NCBI RefSeq assembly: GCF_022378355.1
Contig: NZ_JAKMAJ010000015.1
Coordinates: 1-64,000, forward strand
From: Brenneria bubanii
Lineage (GTDB): Bacteria > Pseudomonadota > Gammaproteobacteria > Enterobacterales > Enterobacteriaceae
Direction: 5' to 3'
DNA length: 64,000 nt
The notes below the pieces were generated by a model. The model saw only the letters and a program-made list of their open reading frames with translations, ran no database searches and was not told the DNA's origin. Below, in pieces: positions 1-8,303 of this stretch. Position numbers and translations under genes: made by a program. Numbering within the stretch: position 1 is the stretch's first letter; every line of letters begins with the position of its first letter.

Positions 1-423
1 GGCTTTTATGGGGGCCTGCCGCGGGGGGTGCGGCGCGGAATTGGCGCCGAAAGCCAGCGACAAGGGCCAGGAAAGCCCGGCCAACCAATGCGCGGTCAGA
101 GTGACGCCTGCCACCGTCAGCAGCATGCCGGGAAACGCAAGCCGCAGGCCGATGCGCCACCCCTGGCTTTTTAACGGCAGCCTCAGCTTGAGGCCGGTAA
201 TAAACAGCGACGCGGCAATGGCGATTTCAGTCATGTTTTTTGCCAGTTCGGCATGGGCCGCGATATCTACCTGCAGCACATCCAATACCCAGGGCCCGCA
301 TAACACCCCAGCCGCCAGATAGAGGGCGAATACGGTTATCGGGCCGCGCTTGATCCAGCCCGACGCCAACGACATCAACAGTAATAAGCCGCCGGTGACG
401 GCGGTCCAGCCAAGAAAACCCAT
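1..423 (-). CDS. Cation/proton antiporter (CPA1-like), N-terminal part, runs off the left edge
   Basis: The minus-strand reading frame opens at an ATG whose complement is at 421-423, preceded by AGGAG, and stays open to base 1 (141 codons). The protein is very hydrophobic, with several membrane helices and the pattern of a sodium/proton exchanger of the CPA1/CPA2 type: an early GPITVFALYLAAG segment, then ITGLKLRLPLK, then LSLAFGA. In the family the last block continues as a conserved alanine-proline-rich segment (GAILAPTDPVLA-like). Here, in the last ~40 bases of the window, it reads GANSAPHPPRQAPIK, similar in spacing but damaged. That could be decay, sequence error near an assembly edge, or a divergent homologue. 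The remaining two thirds of the protein are outside the window. Confidence 0.6.
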   Translation of the reverse strand, partial: MGFLGWTAVTGGLLLLMSLASGWIKRGPITVFALYLAAGVLCGPWVLDVLQVDIAAHAELAKNMTEIAIAASLFITGLKLRLPLKSQGWRIGLRLAFPGMLLTVAGVTLTAHWLAGLSWPLSLAFGANSAPHPPRQAPIKA

Positions 424-822
424 CTTTACTCCTCTGTTAACGTTAAACCTTGCCTACAGTCATAAGTATGATCGCTAATAGAGAAGAAGGCGGAATACAT
501 TTAGCATTGGCCCGGCGGCGCAGAGGATGCCGCATGGCGGACCTTGATAAGGCTGGCGATTACATCGCCATCGCCGCGGAAAGCGAGATTGCGGGATCTG
601 CGGTCGCCGTTTTTTCGTAAGGCCGCGCCTGTCCACCAGCGCGTGCCGTCTCATCCCGCTAATCACGCTTCAGCGCATGCCGAGGGAATAGATGATCAAT
701 ATGATCGGATGAGTGAATTTCCTGGTGAATTAACCCTCTATACTCAAGAGTATTGTCGCGGGTTCGCCCCCTTGCCTTGCCACGCGCCAAACGCCGCTTT
801 TCTGAGCCATGAGGAGTTATCA
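424..822. other. Intergenic region between divergent genes
   Basis: About 400 bases between the antiporter (minus) and the PEBP gene (plus). Short open frames here have no recognisable protein pattern or start signal. The only signal I can support is a stationary-phase-type -10 element at 737-747. Confidence 0.5.
737..747 (+). promoter_or_regulatory. Candidate sigma-S-type -10 element upstream of the PEBP gene
   Basis: TCTATACTCAA matches the RpoS extended -10 consensus KCTAYRCTTAA at 10 of 11 positions. No TTGACA-like hexamer lies 16-18 bases upstream, which is usual for sigma-S promoters. It lies about 75 bases before the PEBP start at 823. Assignment is by pattern only. Confidence 0.4.
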
Positions 823-1449
823 ATGAAATTAACCAGCCACAGTTTTAAATCAGGTTCGCCTATTCCCGGGGCGTTTGCTTTCGCTGTGCCGGATCCGCAA
901 CAACATGTGGCGTTATCCGGCAATAAAAACCCGCACCTGGCCTGGCGCGATGAGCCGGCCCAAACACAATCGTTGGTATTAATATGCCGGGATCCGCATG
1001 CGCCAGGCAGCCTTGATGACGTCAATCAGGCAGGAAAAACGGTCGCGGCGACCGTGCCTCGCGTGGATTTTTTCCACTGGGTGCTGGTGGATATTCCCGC
1101 ACAGGTTCACGAGATTGCCGACGGCAGCCACAGCGGCGGCATTACTCCGCGCGGAAAACCGCCGTTGCCTGCAAAAGCGGGCATGCGGCATGGCATTAAT
1201 GACTATACGACCTGGTTTAAAAGCGATGCGCAGATGAGCGGCGATTACTACGGTTACGACGGCCCCTGTCCGCCGTGGAATGACGCCATCGCGCATGACT
1301 ACATTTTTACGCTCTACGCGCTTGATATTCCGCGGTTGAATCTGCAAGGAAAATTCGATGGGCCGGCCGTGTTATCGGCGATCGCCGGCCACATTCTGGC
1401 TGAAGCGAGCCTGACCGGCACTTACAGCCTCAATCCCGACGTACGCTAA
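823..1449 (+). CDS. YbhB/YbcL-family (PEBP, Raf kinase inhibitor-like) protein
   Basis: A 208-residue soluble protein of the phosphatidylethanolamine-binding-protein fold. Visible family marks are the VDFFHWVLVDIP block around residue 85 and the GPCPPWNDAIAHDYIFTLYALD region near residue 145, which together form the anion/ligand pocket. The open frame extends upstream to 544, but the ATG at 823 has a good ribosome site (GAGGAG, 7 bases before) and gives the family's normal length. No signal peptide is visible, so it is probably cytoplasmic like YbhB. The ligand and role of bacterial family members are poorly known. It stands alone, with a sigma-S-like -10 in front. Confidence 0.85.
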   Translation: MKLTSHSFKSGSPIPGAFAFAVPDPQQHVALSGNKNPHLAWRDEPAQTQSLVLICRDPHAPGSLDDVNQAGKTVAATVPRVDFFHWVLVDIPAQVHEIADGSHSGGITPRGKPPLPAKAGMRHGINDYTTWFKSDAQMSGDYYGYDGPCPPWNDAIAHDYIFTLYALDIPRLNLQGKFDGPAVLSAIAGHILAEASLTGTYSLNPDVR

Positions 1450-1716
1450 CCACATTTACAGGCGAAGTGATGCGTGAGACAGAATCGGACGCACGGCGGT
1501 TGAACAGCGCTGGCGCGAGTCTGAAGCTGAGTCGGCCCCTGGGCGAACCGTTTATTTAAATCGCCGTTAACGCGCGGTTTGCCATGGTGCGATGATGTTA
1601 TTAACCGTTTTCAACTGGCCGCCAGCTGCGCGTCCCTGCTCATCACACGAAGTCAGTGACTGGCGGGGGGGATTTGTTAGAATGAACGCCACTTAAAACA
1701 GCAGATATGTATCATC

Positions 1717-2124
1717 ATGAATTCACCCTTGGCCAAAGTATTACTCATTAGCTTATCAAGCCTGGTTCTGGCGGGTTGCCAACAGTCTGCGCCAACGGCG
1801 CCAAAGCCGGTCAGCAGTCTGGCGCCGGTGCCGGAAAGCGCCCAGATGAACCAGTTAGCGTCGTTGATCGCGGCGAGCCGCTATCTGAGGCAACAGTGCA
1901 ATCGCGGCGATCTGCCCGATGACGCCACCATTAACCAGACGGCATTAACGTTGGCTAAGCAGAAAGGATGGAATATCAATAATAACCAGGCGCTGGCCCA
2001 ACTGAGCCATACGCTGTATCAGGGGCTGCTGGAAGACACTACGCCGAAAGAGACGCAGTGCATGACGTTTAACCGTTCGCTGGTGCCGTTTATCGACGCC
2101 ATGCGTTCACAACAAAACGGTTAA
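1717..2124 (+). CDS. outS: Type II secretion pilotin lipoprotein OutS (GspS)
   Basis: A 135-residue lipoprotein: positively charged start, hydrophobic stretch, lipobox LAGC with the lipidated cysteine at residue 21, and Gln at +2 (outer-membrane sorting). The mature part is a short helical domain with two cysteines (QQCNRGDLPDD and KETQCMTF) that fits the disulfide-tied GspS/OutS pilotin fold. Pilotins bind the C-terminus of the secretin OutD and carry it to the outer membrane. The gene is convergent with outB and their stop codons overlap (2121-2124). A TAGAAT hexamer at 1678-1683 may be its -10. It lies beyond the outO end of the operon, not near outD. Confidence 0.85.
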   Translation: MNSPLAKVLLISLSSLVLAGCQQSAPTAPKPVSSLAPVPESAQMNQLASLIAASRYLRQQCNRGDLPDDATINQTALTLAKQKGWNINNNQALAQLSHTLYQGLLEDTTPKETQCMTFNRSLVPFIDAMRSQQNG

Positions 2125-2627
2125 TCAAGAGGGAGTTGGCCGGGTAGATCCTGCTCTTCGCTATCAATTTTTCCACCCGGCCAGTCTTGCAACGCGTCAA
2201 GGATAAAGGGTTCTCCATTGACGCTGAACACCGTGACATCCTGCTGAATCTGCTCAATGATTACCCCTTCCACCGGACTGTCCCCTTCACGATAGCGCTT
2301 CCCGTTCAGGGTGATGCTGCGCTTACTGTCGTCGGTGGTATAAACATGCGCGCTGTAGTTCAGCATCGGCAGCTCGCCATCGCGCATCCGCGCGGCGGGC
2401 GCCGCCGCAGGTTCGCCGACGACAGGCGTAGGTTTTAGCCGCGTGTTTTCCGCAACGGGCACGTTAACGCGCTGCACGAGCGCCGGTTGCGGCGACGGCG
2501 TCAAAGGCGCAGTCCCCCAGCGTTGGCCGCTAAACCAACCCAGTGCCACCAGTAATAACGCATAAGCCGCCAATAAATAACCGGGCATACGATAGCCCAT
2601 TGAATTTTCCCGCGCCGATTCGGCCAC
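2121..2627 (-). CDS. outB: Type II secretion protein OutB (GspB)
   Basis: A 168-residue bitopic inner-membrane protein: short cytoplasmic N-terminus, one helix (YLLAAYALLLVALGWFSG, residues 18-35), a proline/alanine-rich periplasmic linker, then the GspB C-terminal domain starting at about residue 90 (LNYSAHVYTTDDSKRSITLNG). In Dickeya OutB contacts and stabilises the secretin OutD. The start is a GTG with an AGAGGGGA ribosome site. The gene faces outS tail to tail and is divergent from the phosphatase lipoprotein gene at 2873, so it has its own promoter and is not part of the outC-O transcript. Confidence 0.85.
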   Translation of the reverse strand: MAESARENSMGYRMPGYLLAAYALLLVALGWFSGQRWGTAPLTPSPQPALVQRVNVPVAENTRLKPTPVVGEPAAAPAARMRDGELPMLNYSAHVYTTDDSKRSITLNGKRYREGDSPVEGVIIEQIQQDVTVFSVNGEPFILDALQDWPGGKIDSEEQDLPGQLPLD

Positions 2628-2872
2628 ATTCCCCTCTCAGTCTCTGCCATGATGACGTGCGGCGCAGCGGCCACCACGATGTTGATAGAGGGGTCTATAG
2701 CACAGCAAAATGACAGTTATGCCATTCAATTGTCGGTTCGCCACGGCGTTAACGGCCGATTGCGCCTGCTCAGGTGGGTGAGTAACGCATTTTCATCATT
2801 GTGTAATAACCGACTGATAGTTTCCTCACGCCACTTAATTATTACACTAATCAATTATTCAGGAATTTTACC

Positions 2873-4846
2873 ATGGGATACAAAGACGACCGCCCCAAGT
2901 TACGTAAACGATTGCTCACGCTGGCGCTTGCCGGCGCAATGAGTCTGCTCTCAGCCTGTGATAACGGCAGCAACAGCGGCGCCACCGACAACCCGGTCGA
3001 AACGGCCAAACCGCCGGTGGGGCTGGGCCAGCTTGAAACCGCCCCCGTGCAGAATGAATCCAGCGTTCTTCCCTTCGTCGATTACGCTTATACCAACCAG
3101 CGCGGCGACGCACGTTATGCGACCCAAGAAACCAACGCCGGCGTGCGCGTGCTGGCCGGCTTTTTGACGGTATGGGAACCCAGCAGTCTGCTGGTCGACG
3201 CTGACGTCTCCGCCGAAGCGCGCGACGGCTTCCCGGCCGTCGTCAAATCCAGCTGGACAGGGATACCGGGCGATGCAACCGATGGCCGGGTATTGGATAC
3301 GGCGGTACATGATGAAAACATTGATTTCTCCATGCGCACCACAACCTCACGCACGGACGAACAGGAGCTGGCCGCTTATCTGGACGATCGGCGCGGCAAA
3401 GGTTATAGCGTCACGGATGGTTTAGGGCCGCTGACCGAGGCATGGCGCACCGCCGCACGCCAGTTCACTACCATCACCGACATTCCCGCTGATGCCAACA
3501 CCGTAAAATATGACGATGAAGGCAACAACACCGGCGTTAGCGGTGACGCCAACCCGGAATTCGGTAAAGCGATTACTTTCGTTCAAAAGATGGGAACCAA
3601 TGCTTCGACCGAACCCGCCAAACGCTTTTACAAATATGCCCGCCCCTGGCGATGGAGCGATCAGGTGGTGATCGCCCCATCGCTGGTTCCGGCCACCAGC
3701 AGCACGCCTAATAACGACGGCGGCTTTCCCAGCGGACACACGGCGGAAAGCGTGCGTAACGCCATCGCCATCGCCTACCTGGTGCCGGAGCGATTCCAGG
3801 AAATGGTGGCGCGCGGCGTGGAGTTGGGTGAAAACCGCATTATCGCCGGGATGCATTCGCCGATGGACGTCATCGGCGGGCGCATTTTAGGCCAGGCGTC
3901 GGCCTTGGGTAACATTTACGCGCAGGATGAAGCTACGCGCCAGGCAGCCTACGCTCAGGCGCACCAAACGCTGATAAGCGCGGTCAACGCGCAGGAGCCG
4001 GCGGACTTCCTCAATTTCGCGCACTCCGCGTCAACCACCGACGATCGCTTTGCCGACCATCAAGCCAATAAGGAAAAATACCGCGCGCGCCTGACCTTCG
4101 GTTTCCAGCAAACGGGGGACACCACGCGCGAAGCCGTGGTGCCGAAAGGTGCCGAAGTGCTGCTGGAAACGCGCTTGCCTTACCTGGATGCCGAACAACG
4201 CCGCGTGGTCCTGAAGACCACCGCGTTGCCGTCCGGCTATCCGATGCTGGACGATGCGGAAGGCTTCGGTCGCTTGAACCTGTTTGACGCGGCCGACGGC
4301 TATGGCGCGTTCAACGGCGACGTAACCGTAAACATGGATGGCAATCTCGGCGGCTTTAACGCGCAGGATAGCTGGCGCAACGACATCAGCGGCGCCGGGA
4401 AACTGACCAAAAAAGGCAGTGGAACCCTGATCCTGGCCGGCAATAACAGCTACACCGGCGGTACGATCCTGGAGGAAGGCACGCTACAGGCCGATGCGGA
4501 TAACGCATTTGGCACTGGCGATGTTTACGTTGAAGCGGGCCGACTGGCGGGCCATGCCGACAAGACGGTAAACCTTGTCGGCCGCTACACACAGTTGGCG
4601 GAGGCGACGCTGGCGCTCTCGCTGGGCCAGGATGGCGCCGGGCGGATAAATTCGACCAGTACGGTGGATATCGTCGGCGGCGGTCTCGAAATCAGTTTCC
4701 GCGACGGCTATCAACCGCAGGCGGGCGACGTGCTTGAAGTCATCAAAAGCGCCAGCTTCAGCGGCAAGTTCAGTAACATCACGGTCGACGGTTTTCAGGC
4801 CACGCCGGAACACTCAGCGACCGGGCTAAAACTCAAACTGGAGTAA
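2873..4846 (+). CDS. PAP2-type acid phosphatase lipoprotein with autotransporter-type repeat, PulA-like N-terminus
   Basis: A 657-residue predicted lipoprotein: basic N-terminus, hydrophobic core, lipobox LSAC with Cys29 followed by Asp30-Asn31. The phosphatase site has all three PAP2 blocks: K250-x6-R257P, PSGH at 286-289, and R322-x5-H328-x3-D332, with Asn instead of Ser before the arginine. This resembles bacterial class A nonspecific acid phosphatases. The C-terminal ~230 residues include one autotransporter-associated repeat (SGTLILAGNNSYTGGT) and beta-rich sequence, but no outer-membrane barrel. Asp at +2 is the Lol-avoidance residue of Klebsiella pullulanase PulA, a lipoprotein secreted by T2SS. 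With its place between outB and outO, this suggests a T2SS-secreted surface enzyme (inference). AGGA precedes the ATG. Confidence 0.75.
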   Translation: MGYKDDRPKLRKRLLTLALAGAMSLLSACDNGSNSGATDNPVETAKPPVGLGQLETAPVQNESSVLPFVDYAYTNQRGDARYATQETNAGVRVLAGFLTVWEPSSLLVDADVSAEARDGFPAVVKSSWTGIPGDATDGRVLDTAVHDENIDFSMRTTTSRTDEQELAAYLDDRRGKGYSVTDGLGPLTEAWRTAARQFTTITDIPADANTVKYDDEGNNTGVSGDANPEFGKAITFVQKMGTNASTEPAKRFYKYARPWRWSDQVVIAPSLVPATSSTPNNDGGFPSGHTAESVRNAIAIAYLVPERFQEMVARGVELGENRIIAGMHSPMDVIGGRILGQASALGNIYAQDEATRQAAYAQAHQTLISAVNAQEPADFLNFAHSASTTDDRFADHQANKEKYRARLTFGFQQTGDTTREAVVPKGAEVLLETRLPYLDAEQRRVVLKTTALPSGYPMLDDAEGFGRLNLFDAADGYGAFNGDVTVNMDGNLGGFNAQDSWRNDISGAGKLTKKGSGTLILAGNNSYTGGTILEEGTLQADADNAFGTGDVYVEAGRLAGHADKTVNLVGRYTQLAEATLALSLGQDGAGRINSTSTVDIVGGGLEISFRDGYQPQAGDVLEVIKSASFSGKFSNITVDGFQATPEHSATGLKLKLE

Positions 4847-4858
4847 AGATCGTTGAGC

Positions 4859-4889
4859 ACAACGGCGCTGAATGACTCGGCGCCGTTGT
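4859..4889. terminator. Hairpin between convergent phosphatase and outO genes
   Basis: A perfect 10-base stem (ACAACGGCGC / GCGCCGTTGT) around an 11-base loop lies just after the phosphatase stop and 24 bases beyond the outO stop on the other strand. There is no long T tract on either side, so termination may be weak or the hairpin may only protect 3' ends. It sits where a bidirectional terminator is expected. Confidence 0.55.
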
Positions 4890-4912
4890 CCCCGTTGAAC
4901 AATAAACACACC

Positions 4913-5764
4913 TCATCCCGTCATCCCCGTCACCTGCAACAACAGGCAAACCGCGCCGCCCAACGCCAGCCAGGGGCCGAAGGCCAGCGGCTGCGTGACG
5001 GACCGCCCCGTTATGCCGCGCTGTATCAACGTCGCCAACACGCCGCCGCCCGCGGCAATCAGCAGCAGATGCGGCAACGCCTGCCAGCCCAACCATGCGC
5101 CCAGCGCAGCCAGCAGTTTCAGGTCGCCGTAGCCCAGGCCCTCCATACCGCGCAGCAGCTTAAAGCCCCACAGCAAGCACCAGAGAAGCAGGTAACCGGC
5201 CATCGCGCCGACCACTGCCTGCGCCAGAGGTACAAAGGTATCGCACAGGTTGAAGCCAAGCCCCAGCCACAGCAGCGGCAAAGTGAGCACATCCGGCAGC
5301 AGCCACGTGCGGGCATCAATCGCCGCCAATGCCAGCAACCACGGCAGCAACAGCAAAGCGCCGGCCAGTTCCCACCCCACGGGTATCAGCCAGCCGGCCA
5401 GTAAAAACAGCAGCATACCGGCCAGCTCAAGCAAGGGATAACGCCAGGGAATGCGCCATCCGCAGCAACGGGCGCGGCCGCGCAGCAACAACCAACTGAG
5501 CAGCGGAATATTATCTTTGGCCGCAATCGGCCGCCGGCATCCGGGACAGGAGGAAGGCGGCAGCAATAAATCGTAGCGCGGCGCCGCTTCGTCCAGAGAG
5601 AGAGACAGTTGCCGCCGCGCGTCGTCACGCCAGCGGCGCTCCAACATTTGCGGCAGCCGATAGATAACCACATTCAGGAAACTGCCCACAATGAGTCCCA
5701 GCAACGCCAACGATACCAGCCAGCCTACGGGATAGGCCTCACTCAACGTCGTTAACCGATCCAC
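4913..5764 (-). CDS. outO: Prepilin peptidase / N-methyltransferase OutO
   Basis: A 283-residue polytopic inner-membrane aspartic protease (GspO/PilD family) that cleaves and N-methylates the pseudopilins OutG-K. Catalytic aspartates are visible in AAIDARTWLLPD and in the GYGDLKLL motif (GxGD type). The cytoplasmic loop has one clean CPGC pair, but the second pair is a Cys-Cys doublet (ARCCGWRIPWRYPLLE) rather than the usual CxxC, so the zinc site is non-standard. The start is GTG at 5764, chosen because AGAGGAG lies 6-7 bases before it. A nearby ATG is out of frame. Last gene of the outC-O operon, 109 bases after outN. Confidence 0.93.
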   Translation of the reverse strand: MDRLTTLSEAYPVGWLVSLALLGLIVGSFLNVVIYRLPQMLERRWRDDARRQLSLSLDEAAPRYDLLLPPSSCPGCRRPIAAKDNIPLLSWLLLRGRARCCGWRIPWRYPLLELAGMLLFLLAGWLIPVGWELAGALLLLPWLLALAAIDARTWLLPDVLTLPLLWLGLGFNLCDTFVPLAQAVVGAMAGYLLLWCLLWGFKLLRGMEGLGYGDLKLLAALGAWLGWQALPHLLLIAAGGGVLATLIQRGITGRSVTQPLAFGPWLALGGAVCLLLQVTGMTG

Positions 5765-5873
5765 GTCATGCTCCTCTGAAAATCATGGGGCGCCATCCTT
5801 GCACAGCCGCAAAACGCGGGCAATTTCGGCCTGATGGCCGCCGTCAATGCTGCGCAACGCCGCGCAATTTTGC

Positions 5874-6620
5874 TTAAAAGGCGGGCGTTAACCGCCCTTC
5901 ATACTGAAACTCTATTTCTCCGCGCGCGTTAACATTACGCTGGGCGGCCAACAGCTGTTTTAAGCCCGTCGGCAACCCATCCCCGCGCATTAACCGGCCG
6001 GCGAAACGGTACTGTCCCGAAGGCATCAACGCCCCCTGCCCCGACAGTTGCAGGTGCGCGGATTTCTGCCGCACTTGCGCATCAATATTTCCCTGGCGGC
6101 AACTTAGCGTCGCCAGCGGATTGGCCAACTCAACGCCGCCCAGCGGGCTTATCAACACCGCATCGCGCCAGCTCAGCGTTGCCGTCAGCGCATCGCAGCG
6201 CCGCTGCGCAAAGGTGGCGCGCTGAACCTGGAGCTGCAGCCTGCCGGTCGCGCGCAGGGGAACCGAAAGGGGCAGATGGCTCAACGCATAATCCGCCGGC
6301 GCCGACAGTTGCCATTGTTCAAACTGCAGGCGGCCCCAGCCGCGAACGTTGCCCTGCCCGCTGATGCCTTCAGGGTTTTGCAGCCGCAGATGCAACACCG
6401 GCGTCAGCGCGGACAGACCGAGACGCCAGGAGATATTCCCCACGGCGTGCGTTCGCCAGCGCACCTGCTGCAGTTCGCCATGCCACAGCGTGCCCGCCGC
6501 CTGCGCGGCGGAGATGCCGGCGGGCATCCGGCTTATCAATACGCCGGCCGGTAGCTGAACAATCAGAAACAGCAGGTAAAGCAGCATAAACACGGCAGCC
6601 AGCCGTACGTTAGCCCGCAT
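5874..6620 (-). CDS. outN: Type II secretion protein OutN (GspN)
   Basis: A 248-residue bitopic protein: N-terminal membrane anchor (residues 7-27), then a periplasmic beta-rich domain that fits GspN, with WRLGLSALTPVLHLRL and ISGQGNVRGWGRLQFEQW blocks. GspN is present in out systems but dispensable in many T2SS, and its job is not settled. It overlaps the end of outM by 11 bases, which argues for translational coupling. Length is normal for the family. Confidence 0.85.
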   Translation of the reverse strand: MRANVRLAAVFMLLYLLFLIVQLPAGVLISRMPAGISAAQAAGTLWHGELQQVRWRTHAVGNISWRLGLSALTPVLHLRLQNPEGISGQGNVRGWGRLQFEQWQLSAPADYALSHLPLSVPLRATGRLQLQVQRATFAQRRCDALTATLSWRDAVLISPLGGVELANPLATLSCRQGNIDAQVRQKSAHLQLSGQGALMPSGQYRFAGRLMRGDGLPTGLKQLLAAQRNVNARGEIEFQYEGRLTPAF

Positions 6621-7101
6621 CGGTGCGTTCCAGCAGCAGCTTGCCGACCGTCACCCTGCCCGTTTCGGCAGGCACGGCGCTGACCTCCAGGATCTGCGTT
6701 TTCACCGCGTCGCCTTCCAGCTCGCTCAACCAGCGTATCAACGTATTGAAATCGCTCGGTGTCAGCGTCACCGTCACTTGCCGCCCCTGCGGTTGCAGTC
6801 GAATGATATTCAACCCGTGACGGCTGGCGCTGCGCGCCACCTGGGCGGAAAGCCCAAGTTGTGATTCACCCTGCGCCGCAGGGGCCCCGGCAGCCTGTTT
6901 AATACGCGGCGCCTGCTGCCGTAGCCAGATCGCCGTCTGCCGTTCGCGTTCGGCAATCAACCGCCATTGGCCCTCGCGTTGCTGCCATGGCTGCCAGATC
7001 AGGTAATAGCCAAGCCATAACGCGATCGACAGGGCGCAAATCGTCAACAGCACGCGTTCACGCGCGCTAATCGACAACCAGCGGCGGCGTAGTGCATTCA
7101 T
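6610..7101 (-). CDS. outM: Type II secretion inner-membrane platform protein OutM (GspM)
   Basis: A 163-residue bitopic protein: cytoplasmic WLSISARERVLLTI start, one membrane helix (LLTICALSIALWLGYYLIW), coiled-coil-like linker (WRLIAERERQTAIWLRQQ) and a ferredoxin-like periplasmic domain (LQPQGRQVTVTL, FNTLIRWLSELE). GspM partners GspL and GspC and contacts the pseudopilus base. It overlaps outL by 4 bases and outN by 11. Confidence 0.9.
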   Translation of the reverse strand: MNALRRRWLSISARERVLLTICALSIALWLGYYLIWQPWQQREGQWRLIAERERQTAIWLRQQAPRIKQAAGAPAAQGESQLGLSAQVARSASRHGLNIIRLQPQGRQVTVTLTPSDFNTLIRWLSELEGDAVKTQILEVSAVPAETGRVTVGKLLLERTDAG

Positions 7102-8303
7102 TGCTTGATCCTCAACACCAGGCGGCCTTCAACACCGCCACTGCTTTGCCTCATTTCGCCGGGCGTTACCTGATAGGCCGCGGCAGCCTGCCGCTGAAGT
7201 TGCTCCAGCTCTTGGTAGCCGGCGGCGCGTAAATCCAGACGCCATTCGCCGCGCGAGCCGTCATAGGCCAGCATTTGCAACGCCACGCCGGCGTTGCGCG
7301 ACATCAACCGCTGTAATTGCGCCAACTGCTGCGCCAACGGCGAGGCGTGACCATCGTCCGTCAGGCGCTGAAGATGCTGCTGCATTTGTACGCGTGGATT
7401 CACCACGTTGTTCTCTGCCGGAAAGAGTTGCCGATAAACGCGCACGCTTTCCTGACGCCAGTAATTCGCCTGCTGATAATGCTGATAGTGCGTCCAGGCG
7501 GCGTCTGTCGCCAGCAGCCCCAGATAGCATACCGATGCCAGCGCGATGCGCCGCCAGGTTGCCCGCCCCTGACGCCACGGCGTTGATGCGGCGAATTCGC
7601 CCTGGCGTAGATCTACCGCAGGTAGATTGCCGCCCATCGCCGCCAGCGTCAGCACATCGGCGACCGGCTGCTGCCGCCACTCTAGGCCACAGTCCGGCAG
7701 ATCGCCGTAGCAGCATACCGGCGGCAGCGGCGCACAGGCGTTCAACAGCGCCGGCAGCCATGACGTTTCCGCGGCCATGCCGCGACAGCGCGACTGACGA
7801 AATAGCCAGACATCCTGCTCCCGCAACGCGCTCCATCCCTCGTCATGCAACGGTAGCGCCAAAACGTCCGGCACTAGACGCGCAACGCCGATCCCCAGTT
7901 CGGCGCACTGCGCCGTCCACTGGCGCATCAGCGCTTTCGCCGCCACCGCCACCGCGGCTTGCTCACCGCGCCATTCCAGTACGGCGAAGTGCAGCTGTTC
8001 AATATCCGCGGCGAGCTGATCCTCCAACATAAAAGGAATCACCTGCTCCTGCTGACGCCGTGCCCGGCGTGATAAACTCACCTGATGGAACGCGATGCCG
8101 GTAGCGGGCACCAGCACCTGCGCCGGGTTCACCGCGTCATAAGGCGCCAGCGCCGCACGCACGGACGCAAGCGAACCTTGCCCCCGGGCCACGGCCCGCG
8201 CCGCGGCATCCGACCACAGCAACCAGCCGATCTCGCCTTGTTCATCGTGCGCCAGACGCACAACCAGGCGCAGCTTCCCATCCGCCTTGTTCTGTTTAAT
8301 CAC
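7098..8303 (-). CDS. outL: Type II secretion platform protein OutL (GspL)
   Basis: A 401-residue protein: cytoplasmic actin-like domain (residues ~10-245) that recruits the ATPase OutE, one membrane helix (IALASVCYLGLLATDAAW, about 250-267), and a periplasmic ferredoxin-like domain that pairs with OutM (WRLDLRAAGYQELEQLQRQ near the C-terminus). Length is typical of GspL. It overlaps both neighbours by 4 bases (ATGA type). Confidence 0.92.
   Translation of the reverse strand: MIKQNKADGKLRLVVRLAHDEQGEIGWLLWSDAAARAVARGQGSLASVRAALAPYDAVNPAQVLVPATGIAFHQVSLSRRARRQQEQVIPFMLEDQLAADIEQLHFAVLEWRGEQAAVAVAAKALMRQWTAQCAELGIGVARLVPDVLALPLHDEGWSALREQDVWLFRQSRCRGMAAETSWLPALLNACAPLPPVCCYGDLPDCGLEWRQQPVADVLTLAAMGGNLPAVDLRQGEFAASTPWRQGRATWRRIALASVCYLGLLATDAAWTHYQHYQQANYWRQESVRVYRQLFPAENNVVNPRVQMQQHLQRLTDDGHASPLAQQLAQLQRLMSRNAGVALQMLAYDGSRGEWRLDLRAAGYQELEQLQRQAAAAYQVTPGEMRQSSGGVEGRLVLRIKQ

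Noticed and set aside
2649-2942. Open frame just before the phosphatase gene
   Set aside because: No start signal, and it runs out of frame into the phosphatase signal peptide; it is the promoter region of the divergent outB and phosphatase genes.
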